Of a stretch of DNA of 64,000 nt, positions 55,701-64,000 are shown one piece after another (the stretch's first letter is position 1; every line of letters starts with the position of its first letter). Position numbers and translations under genes: made by a program. This stretch comes from Trichosphaerium sp. ATCC 40318 (lineage: Eukaryota > Discosea > Flabellinia > Trichosidae). The stretch is taken from NCBI GenBank assembly GCA_038496445.1, contig JALMLS010000156.1, forward strand, positions 108,797-172,796, written 5' to 3'. The notes under the pieces are model-generated. The model saw only the letters and a program-made list of their open reading frames with translations. It ran no database searches and was not told the DNA's origin.

Positions 55701-57997
55701 AAGTCAATTACATTTTTTCTATTTTAGAAAGGCTACACAACGTACTTTCTCCATCTCTCCTTCTTCATCATCTACCTCCATTTTATCACCTTCAATAGGC
55801 GGATTTAATGACCAAATACCCTTAACACCCTACATGCCTTTAGACTGAAGTTAACAGATACATTAAAACAAACAAACCTGAAGATCAATTGCTGCGTGTT
55901 CATTGATACCAATACCATTTCTAACAACACGAAGAGATCCGTCTATAACTTGATTAAGACTGAACAACAACAAAAGGCAAGAAAGAGGTTTTTGAAAGAA
56001 ACCACAAAGCAACTCGAGTTGGTTGAGTTGACTTTTGTTTGTATTTTGCTTTGACAATTACCTTTATAAGCGCCTGAACATGTAACTATTTGACCTTGTC
56101 CTTGACGCTCAATATCTACAACACAGAAATCTACAATAGGCCCAAGATTCGTAAAAGACTCGATAACTTCAATGTATTGACCTGGATAGCATACGAAAAT
56201 TAAGAAAAAAATTAAAACAAAAGAATGGTCTCACCAGTTTCCTCATCCTTTGTATCATTCAATTTAATCAATTGGGAATCACCGTAATTAGATCCTATAT
56301 ATACTACACCTTCATCAAGGTATGTAATTGTAGAAGGACAAGAACTCTAAAACAAACCCATTAACTCCAAAAAAACAGGAATAATAAAATATCGTACTTC
56401 TCCCAAAGTTTCTAACGTCATGCCTGTAACAACATTTCCCTATTTATAAAATTAAACATGTCAGTACAAGATGAATAACATACTTCTGTAGTGAGGACAA
56501 GAACATGGATATTTCCCATGTGATCGCCCAAAAGAATACGTTTTCCGCTGGCATCAATTTTACCATAAGCCTACACAAAAAAAAATAAAATTAACAAAGA
56601 CGCACACAGCACGTCATGCTTTATATTTTAAGCGTATGAAAATCGATTATAGTACCTTCATTATAGTTGTTTTCATAGCGAGAGACTTGAAAAATTGCCC
56701 ATTGTGGTAAATGATGGACTGTTCGCCGACAATAATAGTACCACCTTTTTTGAAAAAAAAAAGTTAGGTCGATGGTTTTTTTTTGGTTTTACACACCATA
56801 AGGTTTCGGTAGTGTTATGATCATACTAGCTCCACCTTCTACGTTTGGTAGATTCCAAGGTCCTTCTTTGAGCTCCTGGAAAAAGATTAGGATCACTCAC
56901 AACAAAAAGAACTGGTAACAAACAGAAAACCGCCGGGATATTATTTCACCGCTTATAATCCAACCAAATGTCGATAATATAATCAATAAACATGCGCACC
57001 TTTTTGATAAGATCGATTTCGTATGTTTTTACATGTCTGGCTTCTTTTGTGTCTTGATACAAAATAACTATAGTTGGTTTATTGGTGCCGCTCAGTATCT
57101 TTATGTCAATGATCAAAAGTTCCTCCAGACGCAAGTTATATACTTCAGTTCCAAGTAAGCGACCTTCCTTATCAATAGGAATAATCTAAATACGCTTTAG
57201 AATGAGAAAAGTCTCAAAAAAAAAAACATTTTGAAAAAAAAATTAAGTCAACACTAACCTTTATCAAACCATCATAAAGGTGTAATCCAATAAGCCTACA
57301 TTCAGGATCTATAACGCCAATCTGACCAACATCAGCAGGTCTACCTATCAAATCCTAACACAATAATCACCAGTTATTCTTCAATAAAAATCGCACAAGC
57401 AGAGCAAACAAATTTATAAAAAAAGTAAACTATTTTTCATTTTTCCGAATATTGACGCTTATTAGACTTGTTCTTATCCCAAAATATTACCTTTACGTCG
57501 CCCTGTGCACGTGTAATTACTTCTCCTTTTTCGGGATCATAAGCCAAAATACAAAACTTGTATCGCTCTGTACAGATAAACAGCAAATCGCGATTTTCTC
57601 CCTAAAACAAAAAACTGTTAACAAAAAAGAACTGTTTCATAAATGCGTCATTGCTTGCCTCTGGTCTTAGCGTTTGCATAATAGATACACGACCATAGAT
57701 AGGTACAGCAAGCATCGGTTGGAGGCCGTCTTGAGAAAGCAAATATATCTCAACCTGCGTGCATTTGCTGTAGAGAGTTAGACGGTAACTTCAAACAATC
57801 GGCGCAAAACTCGTATGGAGAAATGTTTCAAATAGTGGTGAAATAACGCCATTGCTAATGCCTCAAGCGTCACAAGCCAGGATCAGTCAATTAACGTACC
57901 AGATGAGTAAATTGACATCAGTGGTGCCCGTAAAGTTAGCTGTCAATGAGTGTGTAACCGCTGTGGGCTTGTGGGCTGTAACTACGTAATTATACAT
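52734..57997 (-). CDS. DDB1: DNA damage-binding protein 1 (DDB1)
   Basis: The start [20 protein letters not shown] corresponds to the conserved DDB1 N-terminus, followed by [20 protein letters not shown] and [17 protein letters not shown] middle exon has [20 protein letters not shown] with [13 protein letters not shown] and [14 protein letters not shown], highly specific to DDB1 rather than the paralogous CPSF160 or SF3B3. The C-terminus is [20 protein letters not shown] and [17 protein letters not shown]. More than twenty introns of about 40-80 nt. Role: triple beta-propeller adaptor of CUL4 ubiquitin ligases, acting in nucleotide-excision repair and chromatin regulation in nucleus and cytoplasm. 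It appears complete. Confidence 0.96.
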
Positions 57998-58671
57998 GCT
58001 GGCGCCAAATCTTTTGTTGTGTCGCTAAACATGTACGTTAGTAACTCATATGTTGGTAGAAGAATTTTACTGTTCATAGGAATACGTGAGAGATTTAAAC
58101 AAAAGTTTTTTACAACTTCCACTATAACCTCCGCACGAACCCTCGCCATAGAACACAGCTATTAACGTTGCCACCAAATAAACGAAAAAATACTCAAGCA
58201 AGAAACAGTACATAATAACAACACAACCATCATCAAAAGCGTACGTACGTTTGTTATTTGTCCCGAGGAATGTAACTTAGCACTTGAAGGTGAATAGCGC
58301 TTACAGTGCAAAGATTAAGCTAAACAGGTAAAACAAACGCAGTGGTAGTAACCAAGGTGGAGTCAAGCTGAATTTGGTCAAGGTGAATAAGCTTTGAAAA
58401 AAAACAGCACTCAGGACGATTAAAGTACGTTTGTACAATCACTTGCGCGGCGTAACGCCTTGTCAACTATCAAAACGTCATTGTGCAAACAATAACAAGT
58501 GTCACTGTTGTCCCATGCTATAAAAACGCCTGCGGTACCCCGAATGCTAATTTGTGCAATAGGTGTCTGCACTTAGATTTTAATGCTAGAAATAGACTTT
58601 TATAGAAACGACCGAAAAAATCAAGTTAATTCTACGCAAACACCATTGTAGTAGCGAGAAGGAAGCTATAA
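57998..58671. other. Intergenic upstream of DDB1 and the next gene
   Basis: Divergent flank. It may hold 5' exons of the following plus-strand gene, for example a patch near 58590 (MLEIDFYRNDRKNQ before a GT), but phases do not join. Confidence 0.4.
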
Positions 58672-59040
58672 GTGTCATCTGAAGCAATCGCAGCGAGAAC
58701 AGTAGTGGCCAATAACAACAAGAAAATAGATCGTCATGCTGGCTACAAGTGCGTATTTCTACAAGTAAATGATAAGGAGAATTGTATCAATTTGAGAACA
58801 AACGAGCGAAAAAAGTTTAAATTACAACACCTCACACACAAAACCAAAGCTGAGCGTGTATTTTTGCAATTCGCACATCCAATAATAGTTGGTTTCCATA
58901 ATACTGTAATAGCCTCGCTCCACGCGGGCGACACAATTGTCCTTGACAAGGAAGACAAAGATGGTTGGTGGAAGGTAAAGATCAACGGAGCAAAGGTAAA
59001 AACCTATACTATTGCCTCAAAACCACTTCAATGCATATAA
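58672..59040 (+). CDS. Unknown small protein (5' end unresolved)
   Basis: An open frame of 122 codons without an ATG; the acceptor CTATAAG just before 58672 suggests an upstream exon. It reads HAGYKCVFLQVNDKENCINL, LTHKTKAERVFLQFAHPIIV, FHNTVIASLHAGDTIVLDKE, then DGWWKVKINGAKVKTYTIAS and KPLQCI. The GDTIVLxxEDxDGWWKVKING pattern resembles an SH3-like or KOW-like barrel end (inference only). The stop lies just 6 nt before the likely PDE start codon. Confidence 0.55.
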   Translation: MSSEAIAARTVVANNNKKIDRHAGYKCVFLQVNDKENCINLRTNERKKFKLQHLTHKTKAERVFLQFAHPIIVGFHNTVIASLHAGDTIVLDKEDKDGWWKVKINGAKVKTYTIASKPLQCI

Positions 59041-59046
59041 TTCACC

Positions 59047-61724
59047 ATGTGTAAAACGCCAAACTGCAAAACAACGCGATACAAGCAACAGACCAAAAAC
59101 ATTTTTTTTTTATGAAATCCTCCGCACGTTGTGTTTTAATGCTTTAACAAGGGTAAAATACGAATAAGTGGAGTGTACAGCAAACAACTATCGTCAATAG
59201 ACTCTGGACGGCCAGTTAGAGGTCATCAGAAGGAATTATCAGATGGAGTAAGCAGCGAGCGCCCTCCTAGCTTCCGGGACTTTGTACCAACTTGTCAAAA
59301 TAGAATGCTAACTTACACTACGTAGTTGACAGTCACTGGACATAGAAAGAAAAAGAGCGGCACTAGGAAAAGAACAAAGAAGTATAATATTCAGTCAGCT
59401 ATACCTGAAGACCGTATACAGAAGCGTAGCGTTAGACTGGTCCGTTTTTTTTTACAAACAAAAAAAAAAGGAGAAAAACAAATTGCTCGTTATTTTTACT
59501 CAAGAATCTAAGTTTAACCACGTTGCATTTTATGTTGAACTTCTTTTGTAGGAACTAAAAGATCTACGCATGGAGTTGGAATTATTAAAAACAGAGATTG
59601 TTCTTATGGCGCGTGTTTATGAAGAGCACTTTGGTGAGGCACCGCGTGATAAGCGTGTGCTAAGTCTATTAGCACCAATAGACCTAGAGGCAAGTTTTTG
59701 ATTTTCGGAGTTCAGAAAAAAAAAGTTGCGCGGGAGGCGTTTCTTTTGCGTTGATTGCGTCGGTGTATATTAACTATTGCGTAGAGAGGCTTTTTCAAGA
59801 AGTTTCACCTGTTTGACCCATATTTGTGCCAAATTAAAGGAAAAGAGGCGCGCTTAATGCTTCAATGTAATCCAGATGTATTACCGCATCACGCACTATT
59901 TTACAAGCAATTACTGTTCCCTGATTTCAACATGGGCACTATACACGTTGATGGCACGCTCTACTCGCTCACTATTAGCGTCTAACGATTTTCTTTTAGA
60001 GCGTGCTGATTTGACAACTCTAAAATTCAACGTATTTACTTTCAAACAAAGCAACGACTTCAGGCATTGCATCAAGCTCATAATGTTAATGTTTGCCGAA
60101 TTAGGACTGATTGAAGAATTCAATATACCAGAAATAACTCTCTACAGGTGAGTAGTTACTCCACATTGAGTTTTTGTAGAGTAGCCATTTTTTTTTTTGA
60201 AATTAAGTCTTTGTTAGGTTCTTGCATTTTGTCTACACGAAATATCGTAGAGATGATGTTGTTCCATTCCATAATTTTTACCATGCGTTTAACGTTACGC
60301 AAACATTGTATTGGATGCTGGTTGGAGGAGAAGCACGTAGATTGTTTTCTTCTGTAGAGTTGCTATGTCTTATTATTGCAACACTCTGCCATGATATAGA
60401 CCATCCAGTGCGTGTTTTACTCTCGCGGTTTTATTTTCATTTGCTATTTTTTGTTTACTGTGCTCACTTTTACTGTAGGGTCTAAACAATACGTTTCAGA
60501 AGAAGGCTGGAACAAAAATTGCGGATTTGTACAAACGTTCCATATTGGAGAATCACCATTATCAACAAACTATGTTTATTTTGAGACAGCCAGAGTGTGA
60601 TATCCTTCAAAATTACGATGAAGCTTATGTAATTGAGAGCGAACTTCGAGATTTAATTCTAGCTACTGATCTTGCGCTTCACCGCGCTTCTATTGGTGAT
60701 TTAGAGACGCACAAACGGTACGAATGCTTTGTTCTCAAGTTTAAACTATTTTATCGCCAAACGAGCGTCAAGTTGTTTCTTACGTACTTTAGGTCCCTAC
60801 AGCGGTATTGGAAGAAGGTGGCCAAGTATCGCGACTTGAAAAAGCGTCCAAGTAGCAAAGATGCTTTGAACAAATTCAAAATGACACGTTCGTCATCTAG
60901 TATAAGCGACACTAGCCTAAAAGAAGCTCCTGTCTCACAAAAAGACGTAAGATACATGTTTTTGTAGATTTGTTTCCATTTTCCTAACTTATAACTTTTC
61001 AGGTGAGCGAGTACTTTGTTTCTAAGCAAGCAGCGCATGCAATTATGATTTGCATTGTAAAATGTGCTGACTTGTCGAATGAAATTAGACCTCCGGAAAT
61101 TGCCACAAAATGGGCTAATCTTGTAATGAGAGAGTTTATAGAACAGGCACGGTGTTTATACTTTGTTCACGAGTAAGCGCGTAGTGAAACTTATTAACTC
61201 TTTCGAAAAGGGTAAGAAAGAGCGTGAGATGGAATGGGATGTGACACCGTTTATGAATAGTCACAATATTATTATGGCTAAGGAACAAATCAACTTTATT
61301 AATAATCTCTGTCTACCACTGTACCGTAAGGTAGCAGAAATTGTACCAGGCCTAGGAGCTTGTGTCCAGCAAATGGAACAGTACGTTCTTTTCTAAAAAA
61401 ACCAGCGAATGACAAAGAAACGGAGTAATTAATTAGAGGCTTCCTCGTGAAAATATTTTTTCTGTTTTTCTCGAGTTGTTTTGCTTACTTTTCTCTTTTA
61501 GGAATTCTGCATCGTATGATGAACGCCTACGCACGTTCTATAAAGATCCTGATGTACTTAAACGTTTATCAGACAACAGTGTTTTCGAGCAAGAACAAGT
61601 TAAAGGTTCTTCTCTTAAGAAGATACTTGCCGAACGAGCATCAGGATTTGTTGTCACTGCTAGACGGCGGACAAAAAAGGATAAGCAAGCGAAAAAGTCA
61701 AGTAAGTCTACAGATAAGGCTTGA
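59047..61724 (+). CDS. Class I 3',5'-cyclic nucleotide phosphodiesterase
   Basis: The likely start MCKTPNCKTTRYKQQTKNIF joins in phase to GVYSKQLSSIDSGRPVRG, then a basic segment and a coiled coil (ELKDLRMELELLKTEIVLMA). One junction near 59945-60000 is not resolved. The catalytic domain is clear: FAELGLIEEFNIPEITLY, VPFHNFYHAFNVTQTLYWML (HNxxHAxxV), LCLIIATLCHDIDHPG (HDxxH), AGTKIADLYKRSILENHHYQ, ELRDLILATDLALH (metal Asp), ADLSNEIRPPEIATKW and FINNLCLPLYRKVAEIVPGL. The C-terminal tail is basic (TARRRTKKDKQAKKSSKST). Hydrolyses cAMP and/or cGMP; specificity is not evident. It may act with the cAR-like receptor. Confidence 0.93.
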
Positions 61725-62258
61725 GATATAAAGAGTGTAACATAGGCAAATAAATTTAATTATGATTTTTTCATTCAAATTGTTTGCTTTTGCTTTTTGA
61801 GACTGCTTCTGTAATAATGAGTGCTTGGAGAACTAGTTCAGTGGTGTTGAGGAAACATTCAGTGAGAGAGACGAAAAATATATAGTGCGAAAGTATTTTT
61901 GTTGAACAGTATTGGTAAAGTTTTATTGTAAAATCTTTCGTCATGTCGTATTAATAATGGCATTCTCGATATTCGAACTAAAGTGACAGTGTTTTTTTTC
62001 TTTGTCGTGACGTTAGCCGAAATAGTGTTCTATATTTGTATCAAACACACAAAAAAGAATGAAAATATTTTTAAGAGAAAGAATAATAAGACATTATTAG
62101 AGGTTGTTAAAAGCGCCGTTTTGTTTTGGGCACTGGTTTGATGTTTTTATTTACATTATTATTTTTTTTTCGGTTTTGTTATTCACAATTTGTGCAGGTA
62201 GTGTATTTACATTTGTACAGTGGTGTTCTGAAGGGTTTTCGTTGGTTTTTTTTGGCTT
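61725..62258. other. Intergenic, nothing recognised
   Basis: Convergent 3' flanks of the PDE and the next minus gene; AT-rich with T runs near 62160. Confidence 0.5.
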
Positions 62259-63134
62259 TTAGTGACACATGTGTAGAGCAGGTAGAGTCACTTTGTATGG
62301 TGCTCTAAAGGCGCTAGGGCGTGGGGATTTGTGTAGTGTCGTCATAGAACCTGTCAATGATCTGAAAGGAGCCAATTTGATTTTTTTGAATGCTCTTTGT
62401 TCTGTAGCGCATCCTGATGCGTCGTAAGATCGCTTTCTAGATTTTGTTGGCAATGAAGTGTTTTTTTGTTGAAGCGTTAAGAGAATCTCTGCTCCTTCGA
62501 ATAGTCTTTCTGTGCTCTCCGTTAGCATCGATCTTGTTGATTGCTTTGGTTTTTGAAGTTCAACTACGCGATTTGTTTTTTGTTTCAATTCTGCGTTGTG
62601 TTCAGCGAATTCTACCAACTGTACGCGAGACGATTTCATTGGCCTTGCTCGGAGGAAACAATCACTGAATTGGGTGCCTACTTGTCCTTGGCCCATACCG
62701 CGTTTGAAATCAGGTCTGATAATTACTCTGGATGTTCTGGCTGTTTTCGCGAGTTGTCGTGCGTTTTGAATGGATAAGTGAAAAATGACGCGGTGGATGT
62801 TCGTTGCCACGTTTACGTTCTTGGAGGCTGTGGTTGTTTCTACGGCTTGAAGTTGAGACAAAAGCACGTAAACGGTGTTGTTTCCGCCGTCGCTTAGAGC
62901 TTGTTCGATCTCATTGCGTTGTATGCGTCGTCTCTCCTTCCTGGACATTTTGGAGTATTTCTTAGGCGTTGTAGTTGGAAAGTTGTTTGTAGTTCCTGAG
63001 AAGAAGCTTGTAGGTACGAATGTTGTTGTATGAATAGGTTGCATTGTTGTTGTTGCCAGTGTGGTCATCATGGTGTATGTTTTAAAATTATGAGTTAAGT
63101 ATCGGGCAATAGTTTTTCTTTTTTCTGTGAACAT
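62259..63134 (-). CDS. Hypothetical basic protein, single long exon
   Basis: The frame is open from 63260; the first ATG is at 63132-63134 (MFTEKRKTIARYLTHNFKTY). It then has a Thr-rich stretch (MMTTLATTTMQPIHTTTF), a strongly basic helix (KMSRKERRRIQRNEIEQALS), NNTVYVLLSQLQAVETTTAS, VIIRPDFKRGMGQGQVGTQF, RVQLVEFAEHNAELKQKTN, and a C-terminal part with an NLS-like KSRKRSYD and FKKIKLAPF. The RKERRRIQRN helix followed by a Leu-containing helix hints at nucleic-acid binding (inference). No family recognised. By far the longest intronless frame besides the LRR gene. Confidence 0.6.
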   Translation of the reverse strand: MFTEKRKTIARYLTHNFKTYTMMTTLATTTMQPIHTTTFVPTSFFSGTTNNFPTTTPKKYSKMSRKERRRIQRNEIEQALSDGGNNTVYVLLSQLQAVETTTASKNVNVATNIHRVIFHLSIQNARQLAKTARTSRVIIRPDFKRGMGQGQVGTQFSDCFLRARPMKSSRVQLVEFAEHNAELKQKTNRVVELQKPKQSTRSMLTESTERLFEGAEILLTLQQKNTSLPTKSRKRSYDASGCATEQRAFKKIKLAPFRSLTGSMTTLHKSPRPSAFRAPYKVTLPALHMCH

Positions 63135-63423
63135 AATTTCCCGTGACAGAACGTCGTTGTTGTCATACACACGCAACGCGGAGTGAACGTTTATCAAAAA
63201 ACTACCAGATATATAAGTAGGTTTCTGTGAAGTCTCAAAAACATTTAGGCGATTCTCCAAGTTTTTAAGATTATTATTGCTTTCAGTGAAAATAAGACTT
63301 CATGTGTTTGTGTTGCTGATTTGTAGTTTCATGCGGTTTTCGCCTAAATCCTAATAGAAAACGCGTTTTTTAACGTGCTTTCGTGTCATTGTCGCGTTAT
63401 ACATTATGTCATCTCCTCCTGTT

Positions 63424-63777
63424 TTACCGCTGCCGTAACGTTTCAAATACGTTTTTAAAATGTGTCAGACTCTTGCACGCAGAATAACGTTCTGTAACAC
63501 GTATTTTTAAACCAAAGTCACGAAGTTTCGGATATTTATTGAAAAAGTTGTCACAAGATTCGCTGAAGATCAGAACCCGGTTTTTTTTTGGTTTTATGTC
63601 ACCACAATATGGTTTTTGCCGTCCACGGGGAGGTTTCGCCGAAGCCCCGTATATTTGTCCGCAACTCCTGTAAACAGACAAGAACGCGCTGAATGTTCGC
63701 TTCTGCGCCCGGAGATGTTCGTTTGGCCGTAATAGCTCGTATTGTAGTAATAATACAAAACAGGTGGGCAATTCATT
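63424..63777 (-). CDS. Possible gene with ambiguous frame
   Basis: Two overlapping minus frames look coding: MNCPPVLYYYYNTSYYGQTN from an ATG near 63777, to CLFTGVADKYTGLRRN; and a second frame with KPKKNRVLIFSESCDNFFNK, YPKLRDFGLKIRVTERYSAC and FKNVFETLRQR ending at 63424. They could be linked by an intron or frameshift. No family recognised. Confidence 0.35.
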   Translation of the reverse strand, partial: NELPTCFVLLLQYELLRPNEHLRAQKRTFSAFLSVYRSCGQIYGASAKPPRGRQKPYCGDIKPKKNRVLIFSESCDNFFNKYPKLRDFGLKIRVTERYSACKSLTHFKNVFETLRQR

Positions 63778-64000
63778 TTTCCCAACCAAATTAATAGCCC
63801 CGATATTTAACTCACAAAGCTGAGCGCTCCTTGTGGGTTCATAGTATTGCCTAAACGAAAAATTTTAGCGCATACGTCACTTGTCGAAAAATTTGAGTTA
63901 CCCGATTGCCCGCCTATTTGCCCTGGTGCGTCTATAAGGGGTAGTTTAGATGTAGTTTTTAGTGGTATTGAAGGCGCGTAGTGTTTGACAGTTGCTATTA
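63778..64000. other. Window edge, nothing recognised
   Basis: No open frame of note. Confidence 0.4.

Overview
The window is nuclear DNA of an unidentified microbial eukaryote. It is AT-rich, genes sit tens to a few hundred bases apart on both strands, and most genes are cut by many very short introns (about 41-80 nt, often with a GTACGT-like donor and a plain AG acceptor). I rebuilt gene models by joining exons whose phases agree. Conserved genes are unmistakable (DDB1, MED16, class I cyclic-nucleotide phosphodiesterase, a cAMP-receptor-like class E GPCR, Arb2/FAM172, sterol desaturase). A cAR-type receptor plus a PDE would suit an amoebozoan or another unicellular lineage, but I cannot fix the phylum from sequence alone.

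Layout: 0-1.8 kb, 3' part of a secreted beta-propeller-like gene (+). 2.9-4.8 kb, cAR-like 7TM receptor (-). 4.8-6.5 kb, unresolved, with a long hairpin. 6.5-9.1 kb, a divergent pair: a COPI-associated/TVP15-like membrane protein (-) and an Arb2/FAM172-like protein (+). 9.1-12 kb, a HAD phosphatase and a secreted, probably GPI-anchored propeller protein (both -). 12.2-14.2 kb, a 1-kb non-coding tandem duplication, followed by an odd ORF ending in a phased poly(A)/CC tract. 15-19.7 kb, an accessory stretch with decayed MORN_2 repeats, unresolved coding-like segments and an unknown nuclear-looking protein. 20.1-21.5 kb, an endonuclease/exonuclease/phosphatase protein carrying two ubiquitin-interacting motifs.

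22-30 kb is the most unusual region. It has three short-chain dehydrogenase (SDR) paralogues interleaved with three small MGG-starting proteins of unknown family. Two copies of a [small protein - spacer repeat - SDR] module lie in direct order, and a further SDR copy is inverted. All three SDR genes share a promoter block containing CACGTG.

30.6-36.5 kb holds a relic of a surface-protein gene next to MED16 (-). 36.6-40.6 kb has a small membrane protein (+), a sterol-desaturase-family hydroxylase (-) and a secreted protein (-). 41.7-49.2 kb is a tandem duplication of a type I membrane protein gene with a Thr/Pro stalk. 49.8-50.5 kb is a MITE-like element with terminal inverted repeats. 50.8-52.2 kb is an intronless F-box/LRR gene made of near-identical repeats. 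52.7-58.0 kb is DDB1 (-). 58.7-61.7 kb has a small unknown gene and the PDE (+). 62.3-63.8 kb has unknown ORFs (-).

Functionally, the receptor and PDE fit a cyclic-nucleotide signalling circuit. DDB1, the F-box/LRR protein and the UIM nuclease-fold protein belong to ubiquitin-linked biology. Several genes encode secreted or surface proteins. CACGTG palindromes are strikingly frequent in introns and gene-flanking DNA throughout.
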